Shown here: in pieces, positions 33,101 to 40,315 of the stretch
Numbering within the stretch: position 1 is the stretch's first letter
How the letters are laid out: the number at the start of each line of letters is the position of its first letter
Virus record (IMG/VR): IMGVR_UViG_3300036761_001387
Span: 1-64,000 of that record
DNA: 64,000 nucleotides
Source of the DNA: a virus
Reading direction: 5' to 3' (one strand)
Notes under the pieces: model-generated
The model's input: the letters and a program-made list of their open reading frames with translations, nothing else
What the model was told of the DNA's origin: nothing
The model's database searches: none
Made by a program: the position numbers and the translations under genes

Positions 33101-33357
33101 GGGACCATCCTCCCGGCGACGTACAGGATCTGCGCGAGCTGCTCGGGGCTCGGGACGCGCGGATAGACCCGCCGCCTCGGACCCGCCTTGCAGACCCGCC
33201 AGTGCGTGCCGTGCTTGCCGTGGGCCCGCGCCCGCGAGACGAACGCGACGAGAGCCCGCCCGTGCAGGACCGCGTCGCGCTCCTCGAGAGTGAGCCCGCA
33301 GACGTACTGGTGCATCCCGCCACTGTGGTACGCAGTGGGGCTGATGACGATGTTCAC
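33097..33357 (-). CDS. Hypothetical small protein
   Basis: 86 residues from GTG preceded by GGGAGG. The segment NIVISPTAYHSGGMHQYVCG and the later AHGKHGTHWRVC hold several His and Cys. The extended in-frame reading upstream lacks a supporting start. No known family. Confidence 0.5.
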   Translation of the reverse strand: MNIVISPTAYHSGGMHQYVCGLTLEERDAVLHGRALVAFVSRARAHGKHGTHWRVCKAGPRRRVYPRVPSPEQLAQILYVAGRMVP

Positions 33358-33494
33358 TTTGGCCCTCCCTTCTCTGCGAGCGCCTTCTCCTGACGCGCGA
33401 TCTTCTGGCGCCAGATCTCTTCGCGATCCCGCGCTCTCTTCCAGAGCCGCCACGTCCGCTTCAGGTCGGCCTCGGCCCGTGCGTGCAGCTTCCC
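33354..33494 (-). other. In-frame downstream extension of the 33495 gene, no canonical start
   Basis: After the TGA of the 33495-33839 gene the same frame stays open for 46 codons with a helical basic sequence (RAEADLKRTWRLWKRARDRE) and ends in the GTGA of the next gene. There is no ATG, GTG or TTG; a CTG at 33488 is the only near-start. Either UGA read-through, a CTG-started microprotein, or chance. Confidence 0.3.
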
Positions 33495-33839
33495 TCAGAT
33501 CAGATTGAGCGCGAGCAGCCAGCTCGGCGCCCCGTGTTGACAGATACCGTCCGGCTCGATCCTGCAGCCGTCAACGGCCTTCGCGACAGAGTCGAACGAC
33601 CAGCGGTTCAGGGCCCGCTTCCCGGGCAGCCCGTACACCGTGAACGGCGCGGGGATCCTCGTCCAGCCCTTCGCCTCGCGCCCGGCGAGCCACTGCTCGG
33701 GCTCCAGCGGCTTCGTCGCGAACGCGTTGTAGTGGGCGCGCTCGCCCTCGCCCAGACCCGGCGACATCGCGAGAACGACGCGGTGAGCGGACGAGAAGAG
33801 CGCGATGCGCCCCCCCTTGGTGCAGGCGACGGTTGCCAT
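33495..33839 (-). CDS. Hypothetical early protein
   Basis: 114 residues beginning MATVACTKGGRIALFSS; a compact alpha/beta protein with YGLPGKRALNRWSFDSV in its C-terminal half. The start at 33839 directly follows the structured leader copy A; a long in-frame extension to 34034 reads through the leader and is rejected. Function unknown. Confidence 0.55.
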   Translation of the reverse strand: MATVACTKGGRIALFSSAHRVVLAMSPGLGEGERAHYNAFATKPLEPEQWLAGREAKGWTRIPAPFTVYGLPGKRALNRWSFDSVAKAVDGCRIEPDGICQHGAPSWLLALNLI

Positions 33840-33855
33840 GGTGTACTCGCTTTCC

Positions 33856-33902
33856 GCCCGGAGTTGAGACCGGGCACTCGCTTTAACGGGCCCACGAGGC
33901 CC
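33856..33902 (-). promoter_or_regulatory. Structured leader element, copy A
   Basis: Upstream of the 33839 start. On + strand coordinates: stem GCCCGG (33856-33861) / CCGGGC (33870-33875) with loop AGTTGAGA, a TTAAC box at 33883-33887, then a second stem GGGCC / GGCCC (33888-33892, 33898-33902). The same order recurs at 35719-35770 and 36740-36780. Possible transcript-level control or a protein-binding site. Confidence 0.6.
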
Positions 33903-33915
33903 CGCGCTCTCTGCA

Positions 33916-34188
33916 TTACAGGGGGCCCTTGATTCCGACGGCCGTGCAGGCCGCGCGGAAGGCGAGACGGGATTCGGAGATGATGTAACGGCGGTTAGGC
34001 TCGTCAACAGGGTTAGCGCGGCGGATCGCGTCATCCTCCATGTAGCGGATCGCCCGCACGGCGGAGAGGCCGTGGGAGCGGGCGTCCTGTACGCAACGGC
34101 GGTTCACCCCGTATGGCAGCAAGAATGGGCGAAAGGATTCCCGCCTCGCCACCCGATGGAGTCTCTTGAGACTTTCGGCTTTGGTCAT
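33916..34188 (-). CDS. MTKAESL-family small protein
   Basis: 90 residues from an ATG at 34188 with GAGGGAG ahead; the in-frame reading upstream crosses a decayed paralogue. Starts MTKAESLKRLHRVARRESF and ends AFRAACTAVGIKGPL. A helix with RRANPVDEPNRRYIISE lies in the middle. A truncated copy lies directly upstream. Function unknown. Confidence 0.55.
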   Translation of the reverse strand: MTKAESLKRLHRVARRESFRPFLLPYGVNRRCVQDARSHGLSAVRAIRYMEDDAIRRANPVDEPNRRYIISESRLAFRAACTAVGIKGPL

Positions 34189-34314
34189 AACGCTCCCTCG
34201 ATTCCCACAGCGCGGAGAGCGCAGCGGAATGCGGCGGTCCCTTGCGTCCACTCTGTCGGAATGGGTTTCCTTCGCCCATTCTGAGAGCTTGCGGAGACTG
34301 TCGGCTTTGGTCAT
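34185..34314 (-). pseudogene. Truncated, frameshifted copy of the MTKAESL gene
   Basis: Starts MTKADSLRKLSEW with its own GGGAG site and, in the +1 frame, ends TAAFRCALRAVGIEGAL with a TGA overlapping the next ATG. Both ends match the intact gene downstream, but the centre is missing and the length (130 bases) is one over a multiple of three, so it is frameshifted. Looks like a tandem duplication in decay, or a sequencing indel. Confidence 0.55.
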
Positions 34315-34325
34315 GGCAGCTCCCT

Positions 34326-34671
34326 TCATGCGACGAGGAGGCCGTCGAGGATCGCGCCCTCGACGATCGCGCCGATGTACCGATGTTCGACCGGTTTCTT
34401 CGGTGCAGCCCTTCGGGCACGGATCCCAGACGCTGGGCGTGCCCGGCCCAGCCTCCTGCTTCTGCTTGGCCCGCTCCACGTTCAGGACGTGGCCGCTGTC
34501 CATGCAGACCGGGCAGGTGTACCGCGATGACTTGCAGGCGATGCACTGGAAGCCCTCGGCCTTGATCCGGTGGCCGGTCTGCAGTACGCGGAAGTCTTCG
34601 CCGCACTTTTCGCACTTGACGATCTTCGCGAAGGTGCGCTGCTGGGGGCGCTCGGGATTCTCGTCGCTCAC
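34326..34671 (-). pseudogene. Zinc-ribbon protein gene with probable frameshift
   Basis: Starts at GTG 34671 (overlap with the lipoprotein stop): KCEKCGEDF, then CIACKSSRYTCPVC and PCPKGC, two zinc ribbons. Around 34405 a change of frame gives a protein-like continuation KKPVEHRYIGAIVEGAIL and a stop at 34326, just ahead of the next Shine-Dalgarno. In the original frame the sequence runs as unnatural Arg-rich text. The length is again one base over a multiple of three. Could be a one-base error or a programmed shift. Confidence 0.5.
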
Positions 34672-35117
34672 AGCCGCACCATCTTCAGCGTGATCGACTG
34701 CCACGCGTAGCAGACGATGATGCCGCCCGTGGCGAGCTTGTAGCCGGGGGCTCCGAGGGCGTAGGAGTATTCCCCATCCTTCATGGTCAGGGTGGCCGAG
34801 CCTTGGGGCAGCGCCACGCGCACGCTGGCGCTCGTATGGACTTCCCGCAGATCAAGCCCCGCGTTCGGGACTCGCGTCCCGGTGGCCGAGTCCTCCACGT
34901 AGAACGTCATCAGCCTCTCGGACTTCGCGTCCGGGGCGCCGACGGTTGGCGTGGGCGTGGGCGTGGGCGTCAGCCACGGCAGCGTGGGCTGGGGGGCTGG
35001 CGTCGCCGTGCGGACGGGGAAGGGCGTGGGTGTCGGGTAGACGGGCGCGACGGGGTCGTTCGCCTTGCCGCATCCGCAGAGGATCAGGGCGAGGACGAGG
35101 GGTGCGGAGTGGTTCAT
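34668..35117 (-). CDS. Lipoprotein with Pro/Thr linker
   Basis: 149 residues from ATG at 35117 after GGAGGGAAGC. A type II signal peptide (MNHSAPLVLALILCGCG, lipidated Cys near 15), a linker of PTPTPT repeats (about 25-65), then a beta domain (DSATGTRVPNAGLDL, SVRVALPQGSATLTM). The linker holds the domain away from the membrane. A surface role such as superinfection exclusion is a guess. Confidence 0.65.
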   Translation of the reverse strand: MNHSAPLVLALILCGCGKANDPVAPVYPTPTPFPVRTATPAPQPTLPWLTPTPTPTPTVGAPDAKSERLMTFYVEDSATGTRVPNAGLDLREVHTSASVRVALPQGSATLTMKDGEYSYALGAPGYKLATGGIIVCYAWQSITLKMVRL

Positions 35118-35461
35118 GCTTCCCTCCATTCTTCCAGTGGGACGACGCGTCCCGGTTTGAAGATGATGGCTTCCTGCGTGAAGTAGTCGAACTCGTGCCA
35201 GCTCTGGGGGCCGGCCTTGTCGAGGGCGTCGCGCAGCTTGCGGCCCGATGCGTCGGTCAGCATGATGCGGCGCGCCGGTTCGGACTGCGCCTGCCACGAG
35301 GGCTTTCCCGTGCGCGTCCCGTCGGCGTTGTGCGCCGGCGTCGTCCACGACTTGCCCGGGTCGCAGAGGTCGGCGCTATCCCAGACGAGGATGCCACCGC
35401 GCTCCTCCAGCCATTGCGAAATGAGTGGCGCGTTCTCTTCGGAGATTCGGTGTTTCTTCAC
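35114..35461 (-). CDS. Hypothetical phage protein
   Basis: 115 residues from GTG (GTGA overlap). Starts MKKHRISEENAPLISQWL; the middle has KSWTTPAHNADGTRTGKPSW and the C-terminus a Lys/Glu-rich domain. The fold is probably alpha/beta. I recall similar sequences in other phages but cannot name a family. Confidence 0.5.
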   Translation of the reverse strand: MKKHRISEENAPLISQWLEERGGILVWDSADLCDPGKSWTTPAHNADGTRTGKPSWQAQSEPARRIMLTDASGRKLRDALDKAGPQSWHEFDYFTQEAIIFKPGRVVPLEEWREA

Positions 35462-35703
35462 GGCTGCACCTCCTCGTCGTCCGGATACCGCAGGATGTCG
35501 CCCGTACGCGACAGGAAGCCGTCGAGGATCAACGCTCGCGCCGCGCGCCCGTAGCTGCCCTGCAGCGTCCACGCCATGCCGTTCTTCACGAGCAGCGAGA
35601 ACAGGCGGACCGTCTGCGGCCCGTCCAGTTCGCCCTGTTCGTACGCGATGATCTCGTCGGTCAGATCGATCGACCCGTGGCCGTACTTCGCGCGTTCTTC
35701 CAT
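35458..35703 (-). CDS. Conserved phage protein with QGSYGRAA motif
   Basis: 81 residues. DEIIAYEQGELDG, then LFSLLVKNGMAWTLQGSYGR matches a widespread small phage protein (Y-E-x-G-E-L ... LF-x-LI-x-x-G-x-x-W-x-LQG-x-YGR) usually called DUF7417 or unknown. Start follows leader copy B. Role unknown. Confidence 0.55.
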   Translation of the reverse strand: MEERAKYGHGSIDLTDEIIAYEQGELDGPQTVRLFSLLVKNGMAWTLQGSYGRAARALILDGFLSRTGDILRYPDDEEVQP

Positions 35704-35718
35704 GGTGACCTTCTTTCC

Positions 35719-35770
35719 GCCCCGTGCTTGAGATTCGGGGCTGCGGGTTTAACGCGGGCCGAAGCCCGCG
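35719..35770 (-). promoter_or_regulatory. Structured leader element, copy B
   Basis: Stem GCCCCG (35719-35724) / CGGGGC (35736-35741) around TTGAGA (35728), TTAAC at 35749-35753, second stem CGCGGGC / GCCCGCG (35753-35759, 35764-35770) with loop CGAA, 7 bp and perfect. Best-preserved of the three copies, just upstream of the ATG at 35703. Confidence 0.65.
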
Positions 35771-35774
35771 CCTC

Positions 35775-36200
35775 TCACCTCTTGCTCTTGCTCGCGCGCT
35801 TCTTCCACGCGGCGACCACGATCTGAAATTGCCCGGCCTCCACGACGCTCCAGCCCACGCCCGGGTTCACCGACGCGAGGTCGACGAACTCCGCGAAGGT
35901 GAGAGCGCCCTCGCCCTCCTCGCCGAATCCGGACGCATCGACGAAGACGTACGACGGGTCGCAGAGCAGGCCGTCCAGCCTGTACTGCGAGACCTTGCGG
36001 CTCGGGTAGAGGTGCTTCCTCGGGATCAGCGACCAGCCCACGGGCTTGTAGTCGCCGAGAAACGGGATCTGGCGCAGCGTCTCGTCCGCCGTGCCGTTGA
36101 GAAAGTCCTCGCGCTCCACGGCGACGGGCTGCTTCTTGGCGCGCGCCGCCTTCACGGTCGCCTGCCGGCTGAGTTCGTTGATCTGGCTGAGTGACATCAT
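35775..36200 (-). CDS. Hypothetical phage protein
   Basis: 141 residues starting MMSLSQINELSRQATVKAAR (ATG at 36200 with GAGGAG). A possible alpha/beta domain follows (GWSLIPRKHLYPSRKV, LCDPSYVFVDASGFGE). Ends with a Lys/Ser-rich tail just before leader copy B. No family recognised. Confidence 0.5.
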   Translation of the reverse strand: MMSLSQINELSRQATVKAARAKKQPVAVEREDFLNGTADETLRQIPFLGDYKPVGWSLIPRKHLYPSRKVSQYRLDGLLCDPSYVFVDASGFGEEGEGALTFAEFVDLASVNPGVGWSVVEAGQFQIVVAAWKKRASKSKR

Positions 36201-36442
36201 GGCGTGCTCCTCTTCATTTCCTCGGTTACTTCGTCGCAAATGGCAAGGTCCGCGTCCGCCCATCCGGGGATCTCAACCGAGAGCCGCGCAAAGAGCGCCG
36301 ACTGGACGCGCACAACGTCGCCGAGGGTCGTTGCTCCTATGTGGGCCACGGCCTCGCGGTAGGGTGCGCTCCCGTCCATCCGCGAGAGGGTGGTGTAGAG
36401 GGTACTGGCGGTGGGGAGGGTGAGAGTCGTGATGTCGTACAT
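36197..36442 (-). CDS. Hypothetical small protein
   Basis: 81 residues from ATG at 36442 with AAGGAG. Begins MYDITTLTLPTASTLYTTLS, then a helical C-terminal half (VVRVQSALFARLSVEIPG). Stop overlaps the next start. Function unknown. Confidence 0.5.
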   Translation of the reverse strand: MYDITTLTLPTASTLYTTLSRMDGSAPYREAVAHIGATTLGDVVRVQSALFARLSVEIPGWADADLAICDEVTEEMKRSTP

Positions 36443-36459
36443 GCTGTACTCCTTTAGTC

Positions 36460-36687
36460 CTACGAGGACGCGACCCATTGCCGGGCCTGCTCGGTGAGAG
36501 GGTGGAGCAGGTAAATCGTGCCGCCACCCGTGACCTCGAAATCGGCTCCCGGCGCCACGATGACGGGCTTGACCTTCCGCGCCTTCGGGCGCGACTTGGC
36601 GTATCCGAGACTCACGTCGGGACTGCAGCCGCGATGCGCCAGCTCCGGGTGTTCGTTGAGAGCGATGAGCGTTCTGAGATCATGCAT
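36460..36687 (-). CDS. Conserved small phage protein
   Basis: 75 residues. The C-terminus DFEVTGGGTIYLLHPLTEQA then RQWV fits a pattern seen in many phage and mobile-element small proteins (G-I-hh-L-x-P-L-T-x-x-A-x-x-W), of unknown role. First gene of its operon: it lies directly behind leader copy C and downstream of the promoter at 36892. Confidence 0.55.
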   Translation of the reverse strand: MHDLRTLIALNEHPELAHRGCSPDVSLGYAKSRPKARKVKPVIVAPGADFEVTGGGTIYLLHPLTEQARQWVASS

Positions 36688-36739
36688 GGTGTCCTCCTAT
36701 TTCGTTTTGGAGCGTTCGAAGGCCGCGCGTTACCGGAGT

Positions 36740-36780
36740 GCCGGGGGCTTGAGACCCGGCCGCCGCATTAACAGGGCGCC
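36740..36780 (-). promoter_or_regulatory. Structured leader element, copy C
   Basis: Stem GCCGGG (36740-36745) / CCCGGC (36755-36760) around TTGAGA (36749-36754), then TTAAC at 36768-36772 and a GGCGCC palindrome. The spacing TTGAGA to TTAAC is 19 bases, as in copy A (21 in B). This copy lies 53 bases above the ATG and inside the transcribed leader of the promoter at 36892. Confidence 0.6.
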
Positions 36781-36891
36781 GGATCTCTCCGCCGCCCCGC
36801 CCCTCTGCTGAACCGCCCTTCCTTGGGTCGGCTGGGGTGCTGGTTGTCAAAGAGCCCCGGTGCGGGGGCCACCTTCATCGTGGCAAGTGCA

Positions 36892-36920
36892 AAGGTAGTC
36901 CTTCGTCGGACCCCTGTCAA
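36892..36920 (-). promoter_or_regulatory. Promoter of the 36687 operon
   Basis: On the - strand: consensus TTGACA (36920-36915), 17-bp spacer, TACCTT (36897-36892), followed by TG. Predicted start near 36885 gives a leader of about 200 nt that contains structured element C. Confidence 0.6.
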
Positions 36921-37077
36921 GGGGCGAAAGCGAGATACCGTACGAATGATGCATCTGCATGGGGCCGTCGAGCTAAGCGTCTGCAGCCCTCAAGAGCGCG
37001 CCCAGACCTATAGCGTTGAGGCACCTTCTGTCAGATTTACGAAGAATCAGTAACTTGGGTCTGAATTGTGTAGATAA

Positions 37078-37149
37078 ATCGACAGTCTGAGGTGCGGAAA
37101 GATCGACACATCGACGTCCGCAAAAACGCCCTTTGACCCCAGAATCGAC
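37078..37149. repeat. Cluster of four ATCGAC hexamers
   Basis: ATCGAC at 37078-37083, 37102-37107, 37110-37115 and 37144-37149, in otherwise non-coding DNA. Could be a regulator or initiator binding array. Because ATCGAC is common in GC-rich coding DNA, the cluster needs statistical support. Confidence 0.4.
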
Positions 37150-37715
37150 CCTGAAACCGGCTCGGCGGGCGCGCGGTTTTCAACAGCCGTCAAGGTGTCG
37201 TCAGCCGGCTCCGCTCGGCCCGGGGCGGGCTCGTCGAGGGGCTCGGCTTGCACCTCACGGGTACATACCGGACGCGTAATTTCGCCTGTGGAATCGCCAG
37301 ATGGTGATGGTCTGTCAAGTCGCCCGAGGCGTAAGTGCCGGAGCCTTTAGAATCAACGGCTTCCGCGCTGCGTTAGCACGGTTCGGGCATGGCGCTGCGG
37401 CCGATACCGTGTATTATGTCAAAGCTTTTTCGTCGATTGGCGGGGCTTTCGGGCCGCTTTCGTCCGACGCGTGCGTACTCGGACGCTGGGCGCAAGTCGC
37501 CCTGCGGGTGTCGGGTCGCCTCGATCGGGGGTGCTGCCGGCGCGCCACGCGGCGAGCGCTTCGAGGCCGGGCAGCCCGGGCGCCGCCTCGTGGACGGACC
37601 GCGCGCCCTCGTCCCGGGCAGGACCCCCCGGGGGGAGGGGGTATGCCCTCGGGATCCGGGTCCCATCTTTCCGGGTCCCATCCGGCCCTCTCGCCACGCT
37701 AAACCCCAAAGGACG

Positions 37716-37725
37716 GGTATATACC
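37716..37725. promoter_or_regulatory. 10-bp palindrome GGTATATACC
   Basis: Perfect palindrome in the gene-free region, AT-rich in its core. It may be a dimeric-repressor operator or part of a -10 region. No matching -35 is obvious. Confidence 0.35.
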
Positions 37726-37788
37726 ATTGTCCTCGCAAAGTCTATGCAGAAGAGCACGTTACGGTGGGTGAAGCAGAACCAACCGGTT

Positions 37789-38136
37789 TCATCGTGGTCG
37801 TGGGGGACGGGCTGGGGGTCGTCCGCGGGGCGAATCACGGCGGTCCGGCCCTACCCACGGCTTTCGGGAGATCCGGTGCTCTGAGGGGGGGGTTTCTGGG
37901 GGGTCTACGGGCAAGGCGGCCCCTTCTGGCTTCGAGCGGTAGGGCATCAGCGGGTACAGCGGGCAGACCGGGACGCGGCAGTCGACCTTGCCGTCTGCGT
38001 AGCCGCCGCAGCACTCGGCGCATTTTGCGACGATGGCTTGGCGCTGTGTGAGGCGTTTCCCGGCGAGGTAGCGCGAGTAGAAGTTCTTGCCCTGAGAGAG
38101 TTTCCAGTCTTTCGTGCGGTCGAGGATTTTGATCAT
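37789..38136 (-). CDS. Small Cys-rich phage protein
   Basis: 115 residues from ATG overlapping the stop of the initiator gene (ATGA). The N-terminal 70 residues have KCAECCGGYADGKVDC and CPLYPLMPYR, a CxxCC...C...C pattern common to small phage proteins of unknown role. The C-terminal 40 residues are Pro/Arg-rich and unnatural, so the true end may be earlier or the tail disordered. Confidence 0.6.
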   Translation of the reverse strand: MIKILDRTKDWKLSQGKNFYSRYLAGKRLTQRQAIVAKCAECCGGYADGKVDCRVPVCPLYPLMPYRSKPEGAALPVDPPETPPSEHRISRKPWVGPDRRDSPRGRPPARPPRPR

Positions 38137-39476
38137 TCCGGGGGTCCTTCGGTGGCCTGCTGGGCGGCAGCGAGTTCATCGCGGAGGAGGCCGAGTCTGA
38201 GGGAGACGCGGGCTTTTATGGCGGTATTCCCTTCATTTTCAGCATCTTGGAGCACGCCTTCGAGCTTTTCGATGAGGAGTTCGATCTGGCGCGGGGCAGA
38301 GGCGGCGGAGGAGGCGGGTTCTGCGCTGGGAGGCTCTGTGGGGCCCGAACTCGGTTCGTGGGGCCCGGGGGCGTCTTCGGGGTCGATCGTGGCTCCTGAG
38401 GGCGCCGGGGCCTCGGGGAGGGTGATTCCGGAGGCTTTCCGCATCTCGGCGTAGACCTCCTCGTTGAGGGCTTGGTTTTTGGGGTCGGCGCCCTTGTCGG
38501 TTCGGTCTGGGCGGGCTCCGTCTTCGGCGTACCACTGCTTTCCGCCCCTGACTGGGGAGAAGAACTTGCCATCGAACTTGCAGTTACCACTCTCCTGAAA
38601 GAACTTAACCAGATGTTTCCTTGGGGGTTTTCTCTCAGTCGGGAGCTGGATCTTCGGAGCCGGCGTGGTCGAGGTTCGTTCAAAGGCGCCGTCGTTCTTG
38701 CGCCAAGTCACCATGGCGGCTCGCCACGAGGTCATCAGGACGCCGCCCTTGAGCTTCCAGCCGCGGGTCTCGTGGTGGGCGTGGAAGTGCTCGGCGTCGA
38801 ATCCGAACCAGCCGAGGCCTTGGGCGTGAGCCGCGACCTCGTCGATCGTGGGGGGTGTGAACCTCGAAGACCCCCTCGGCTTTTTTTCTGGCGCCCCAAC
38901 CTCAGTCGAGAGTTCCACAGGTAACACTACGGGAGAACCTAACTCAACTGAAACCATACCACACTTATGTTTTTTGCTTACATTTTGATTAACATTGCTT
39001 TCGACGCTTACATCTGGCTTACTGGGTAAGGGCTCTGGATTACTCGTGCTTACCTCTGGCTTACTTCCTATAACTCCTTGTTCCTGAGCGGCTTTAACCT
39101 TGGCCCTGTACCTTGCGACTGCCTCGGCGGTCTGCTTTCGACGGTCTTCGGCCCTGAACTGTTTCGAGTAGACGTCCCAGTTCACGATCTCCCAGCCCCT
39201 CTCGGGCTGGTCTGGACGGAGGAGGATGAGCCGGCGACCCATGGCACGGTCTGACCGCGAGAAGGGGTCCGGTTCGAGTAGGACTTTCAGCGCCTCCCGG
39301 GTCTCGTCCTCGGTCATCCCGGCCTGTCGGGCGAGGATGAACAGGGGGACGTCGACCTGTCCGGATCTGGCCTTGTCTGCCATCGAGAGCATGGTGATGA
39401 AGAGCCACCGGACCGGCACGCTCGACGCCATGAGGGACGAGTCCCAGAGATCGTGGAACAGACGCAAGTACATCAT
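38133..39476 (-). CDS. Replication-initiator-like protein (phage O/DnaD-like)
   Basis: 447 residues with AGGAGGAGA before MMYLRLF. The first 110 residues form a winged-helix domain (RWLFITMLSMADKARSG, ARQAGMTEDETREALKVLL, GWEIVNWDVYSKQFR), the layout of phage replisome organisers such as lambda O and DnaD-like proteins. A disordered middle (150-210) encodes the iteron array. A C-terminal region with WKLKGGVLMTSWRAAMVTW resembles the DnaD-type helicase-loader contact. No polymerase genes are seen, so host replication proteins are probably recruited. Confidence 0.65.
   Translation of the reverse strand: MMYLRLFHDLWDSSLMASSVPVRWLFITMLSMADKARSGQVDVPLFILARQAGMTEDETREALKVLLEPDPFSRSDRAMGRRLILLRPDQPERGWEIVNWDVYSKQFRAEDRRKQTAEAVARYRAKVKAAQEQGVIGSKPEVSTSNPEPLPSKPDVSVESNVNQNVSKKHKCGMVSVELGSPVVLPVELSTEVGAPEKKPRGSSRFTPPTIDEVAAHAQGLGWFGFDAEHFHAHHETRGWKLKGGVLMTSWRAAMVTWRKNDGAFERTSTTPAPKIQLPTERKPPRKHLVKFFQESGNCKFDGKFFSPVRGGKQWYAEDGARPDRTDKGADPKNQALNEEVYAEMRKASGITLPEAPAPSGATIDPEDAPGPHEPSSGPTEPPSAEPASSAASAPRQIELLIEKLEGVLQDAENEGNTAIKARVSLRLGLLRDELAAAQQATEGPPE
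39013..39065. repeat. Origin-like iteron array inside the initiator gene
   Basis: TCTGGCTTACT at 39013, TCTGGATTACT at 39034 and TCTGGCTTACT at 39055: three copies spaced exactly 21 bp (two helical turns). The half-site GCTTAC recurs alongside (38976-38981, 39006-39011, 39049-39054). They sit next to 38941-39000, which is 30% GC in a genome otherwise near 65%. In lambda the origin is likewise made of iterons plus an AT-rich patch in the O gene. Confidence 0.65.
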
Positions 39477-40273
39477 TCTCCTCCTCTTATCGGCCGTATG
39501 TAGTCCGAAAATTGGCTGCAGCCGTCCCAGAACTCCTCCCAGTCGCGAACGTGGCCCGAGAGCCAGACCAGCGTCTCAACCGGGAGGCCCCCCTCGACGT
39601 ACTTCGTCAGCTCATCCACGAAGTTCACGCCGAACCCGAGCACCCTCTTCGGATCGCCGAAGCGGCGGCGCATGGTCGCCGCGGCGTAGAAGACCTGCTT
39701 CAGCCACGGCTTCTCCCGGACCTGAGGGACCCGGACGGCGTACCGCGGGACCATCCTCCAAAACAGGTCGAAGTCCTTGTCGATGTGGGCGGTTGCGGCC
39801 TCGTCGATGGCTTCGAGTAGGTCCGGGAGCGGGTACTTTCGGACCCACCTTCGGATGTCGCCGCGGCCGATATCGTTGATGCTCTGGCCGGGGATCCACC
39901 GGTTGATGGCCTCGACGACCGCCTCCTCCTCGTCCCGCTTCGCATCGGCCAGCCCCCGGGCCCACTCAGCCATCATCCGGACCTGCTCGCGCTTCGTCGC
40001 CCGGATCTCGATCTCGTTCCGCCGACGCGCGATGGCCGACTCGTCCGAGAGGAGGATGTCGGCCTTCCCGAGGTTGCAACCTGCACACGCGGTGAGCAGA
40101 TTCAGGGGGTCGTTCCTGCCAGCTTTCGACCGGGGGGTGATGTGGTCGACGTGGAGGACGACGTCCGGAACCCCCTTCCCGCAGTACTGGCACCTGAACT
40201 TGTCCCTCTTGAAGACCTCGAACTTGGTGCGCTTCGAGACCCGTTTCGGTCCAGCCTCGGCGAGTTCGGCCAT
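39473..40273 (-). CDS. HNH endonuclease
   Basis: 266 residues. The HNH/beta-beta-alpha-metal motif: CQYCGKG (Cys pair), LHVDHITPRSKAG (His-Asp-His core), NLLTACAGCN (Asn and second Cys pair), at residues about 28-75. The C-terminal 190 residues form a helical domain with no recognised fold. First gene of the initiator operon. HNH proteins here may nick DNA at the origin or act in packaging or as homing enzymes. Confidence 0.75.
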   Translation of the reverse strand: MAELAEAGPKRVSKRTKFEVFKRDKFRCQYCGKGVPDVVLHVDHITPRSKAGRNDPLNLLTACAGCNLGKADILLSDESAIARRRNEIEIRATKREQVRMMAEWARGLADAKRDEEEAVVEAINRWIPGQSINDIGRGDIRRWVRKYPLPDLLEAIDEAATAHIDKDFDLFWRMVPRYAVRVPQVREKPWLKQVFYAAATMRRRFGDPKRVLGFGVNFVDELTKYVEGGLPVETLVWLSGHVRDWEEFWDGCSQFSDYIRPIRGGE

Positions 40274-40303
40274 GTCTGGGCCCGCCTTTCTTGCTTATCG
40301 CGT

Positions 40304-40315
40304 CTTACGGTAAGC
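40304..40315. promoter_or_regulatory. Inverted repeat CTTAC-G-GTAAG downstream of the HNH/initiator promoter
   Basis: CTTAC (40304-40308) and GTAAGC (40310-40315) form a symmetric element inside the predicted leader, about five bases beyond the transcription start of the promoter at 40327-40355. GCTTAC also occurs at 40386-40391. The half-site equals that of the iterons, suggesting the initiator could bind here and repress its own promoter. Confidence 0.45.

Larger units (their letters stand above)
36796..37788. other. Gene-free control region, about 1 kb
   Basis: No convincing gene: candidate reading frames in both strands have no Shine-Dalgarno, no conserved pattern and poor codon use (one - strand ORF at 37047-37253 remains possible but unsupported). 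Contents seen: a TTGACA promoter (36892-36920), other TTGACA hexamers on the - strand at 36845-36850 and 37313-37318, four ATCGAC sites (37078-37149), a direct repeat CCGGGTCCCATC at 37656-37667 and 37671-37682, and a 10-bp palindrome at 37716-37725. Confidence 0.6.

Noticed and set aside
34031-34615. Separate 194-residue reading frame on the - strand
   Set aside because: It overlaps the zinc-ribbon, MTKAD and MTKAE genes in a third frame, has no start signal and a random-looking composition.
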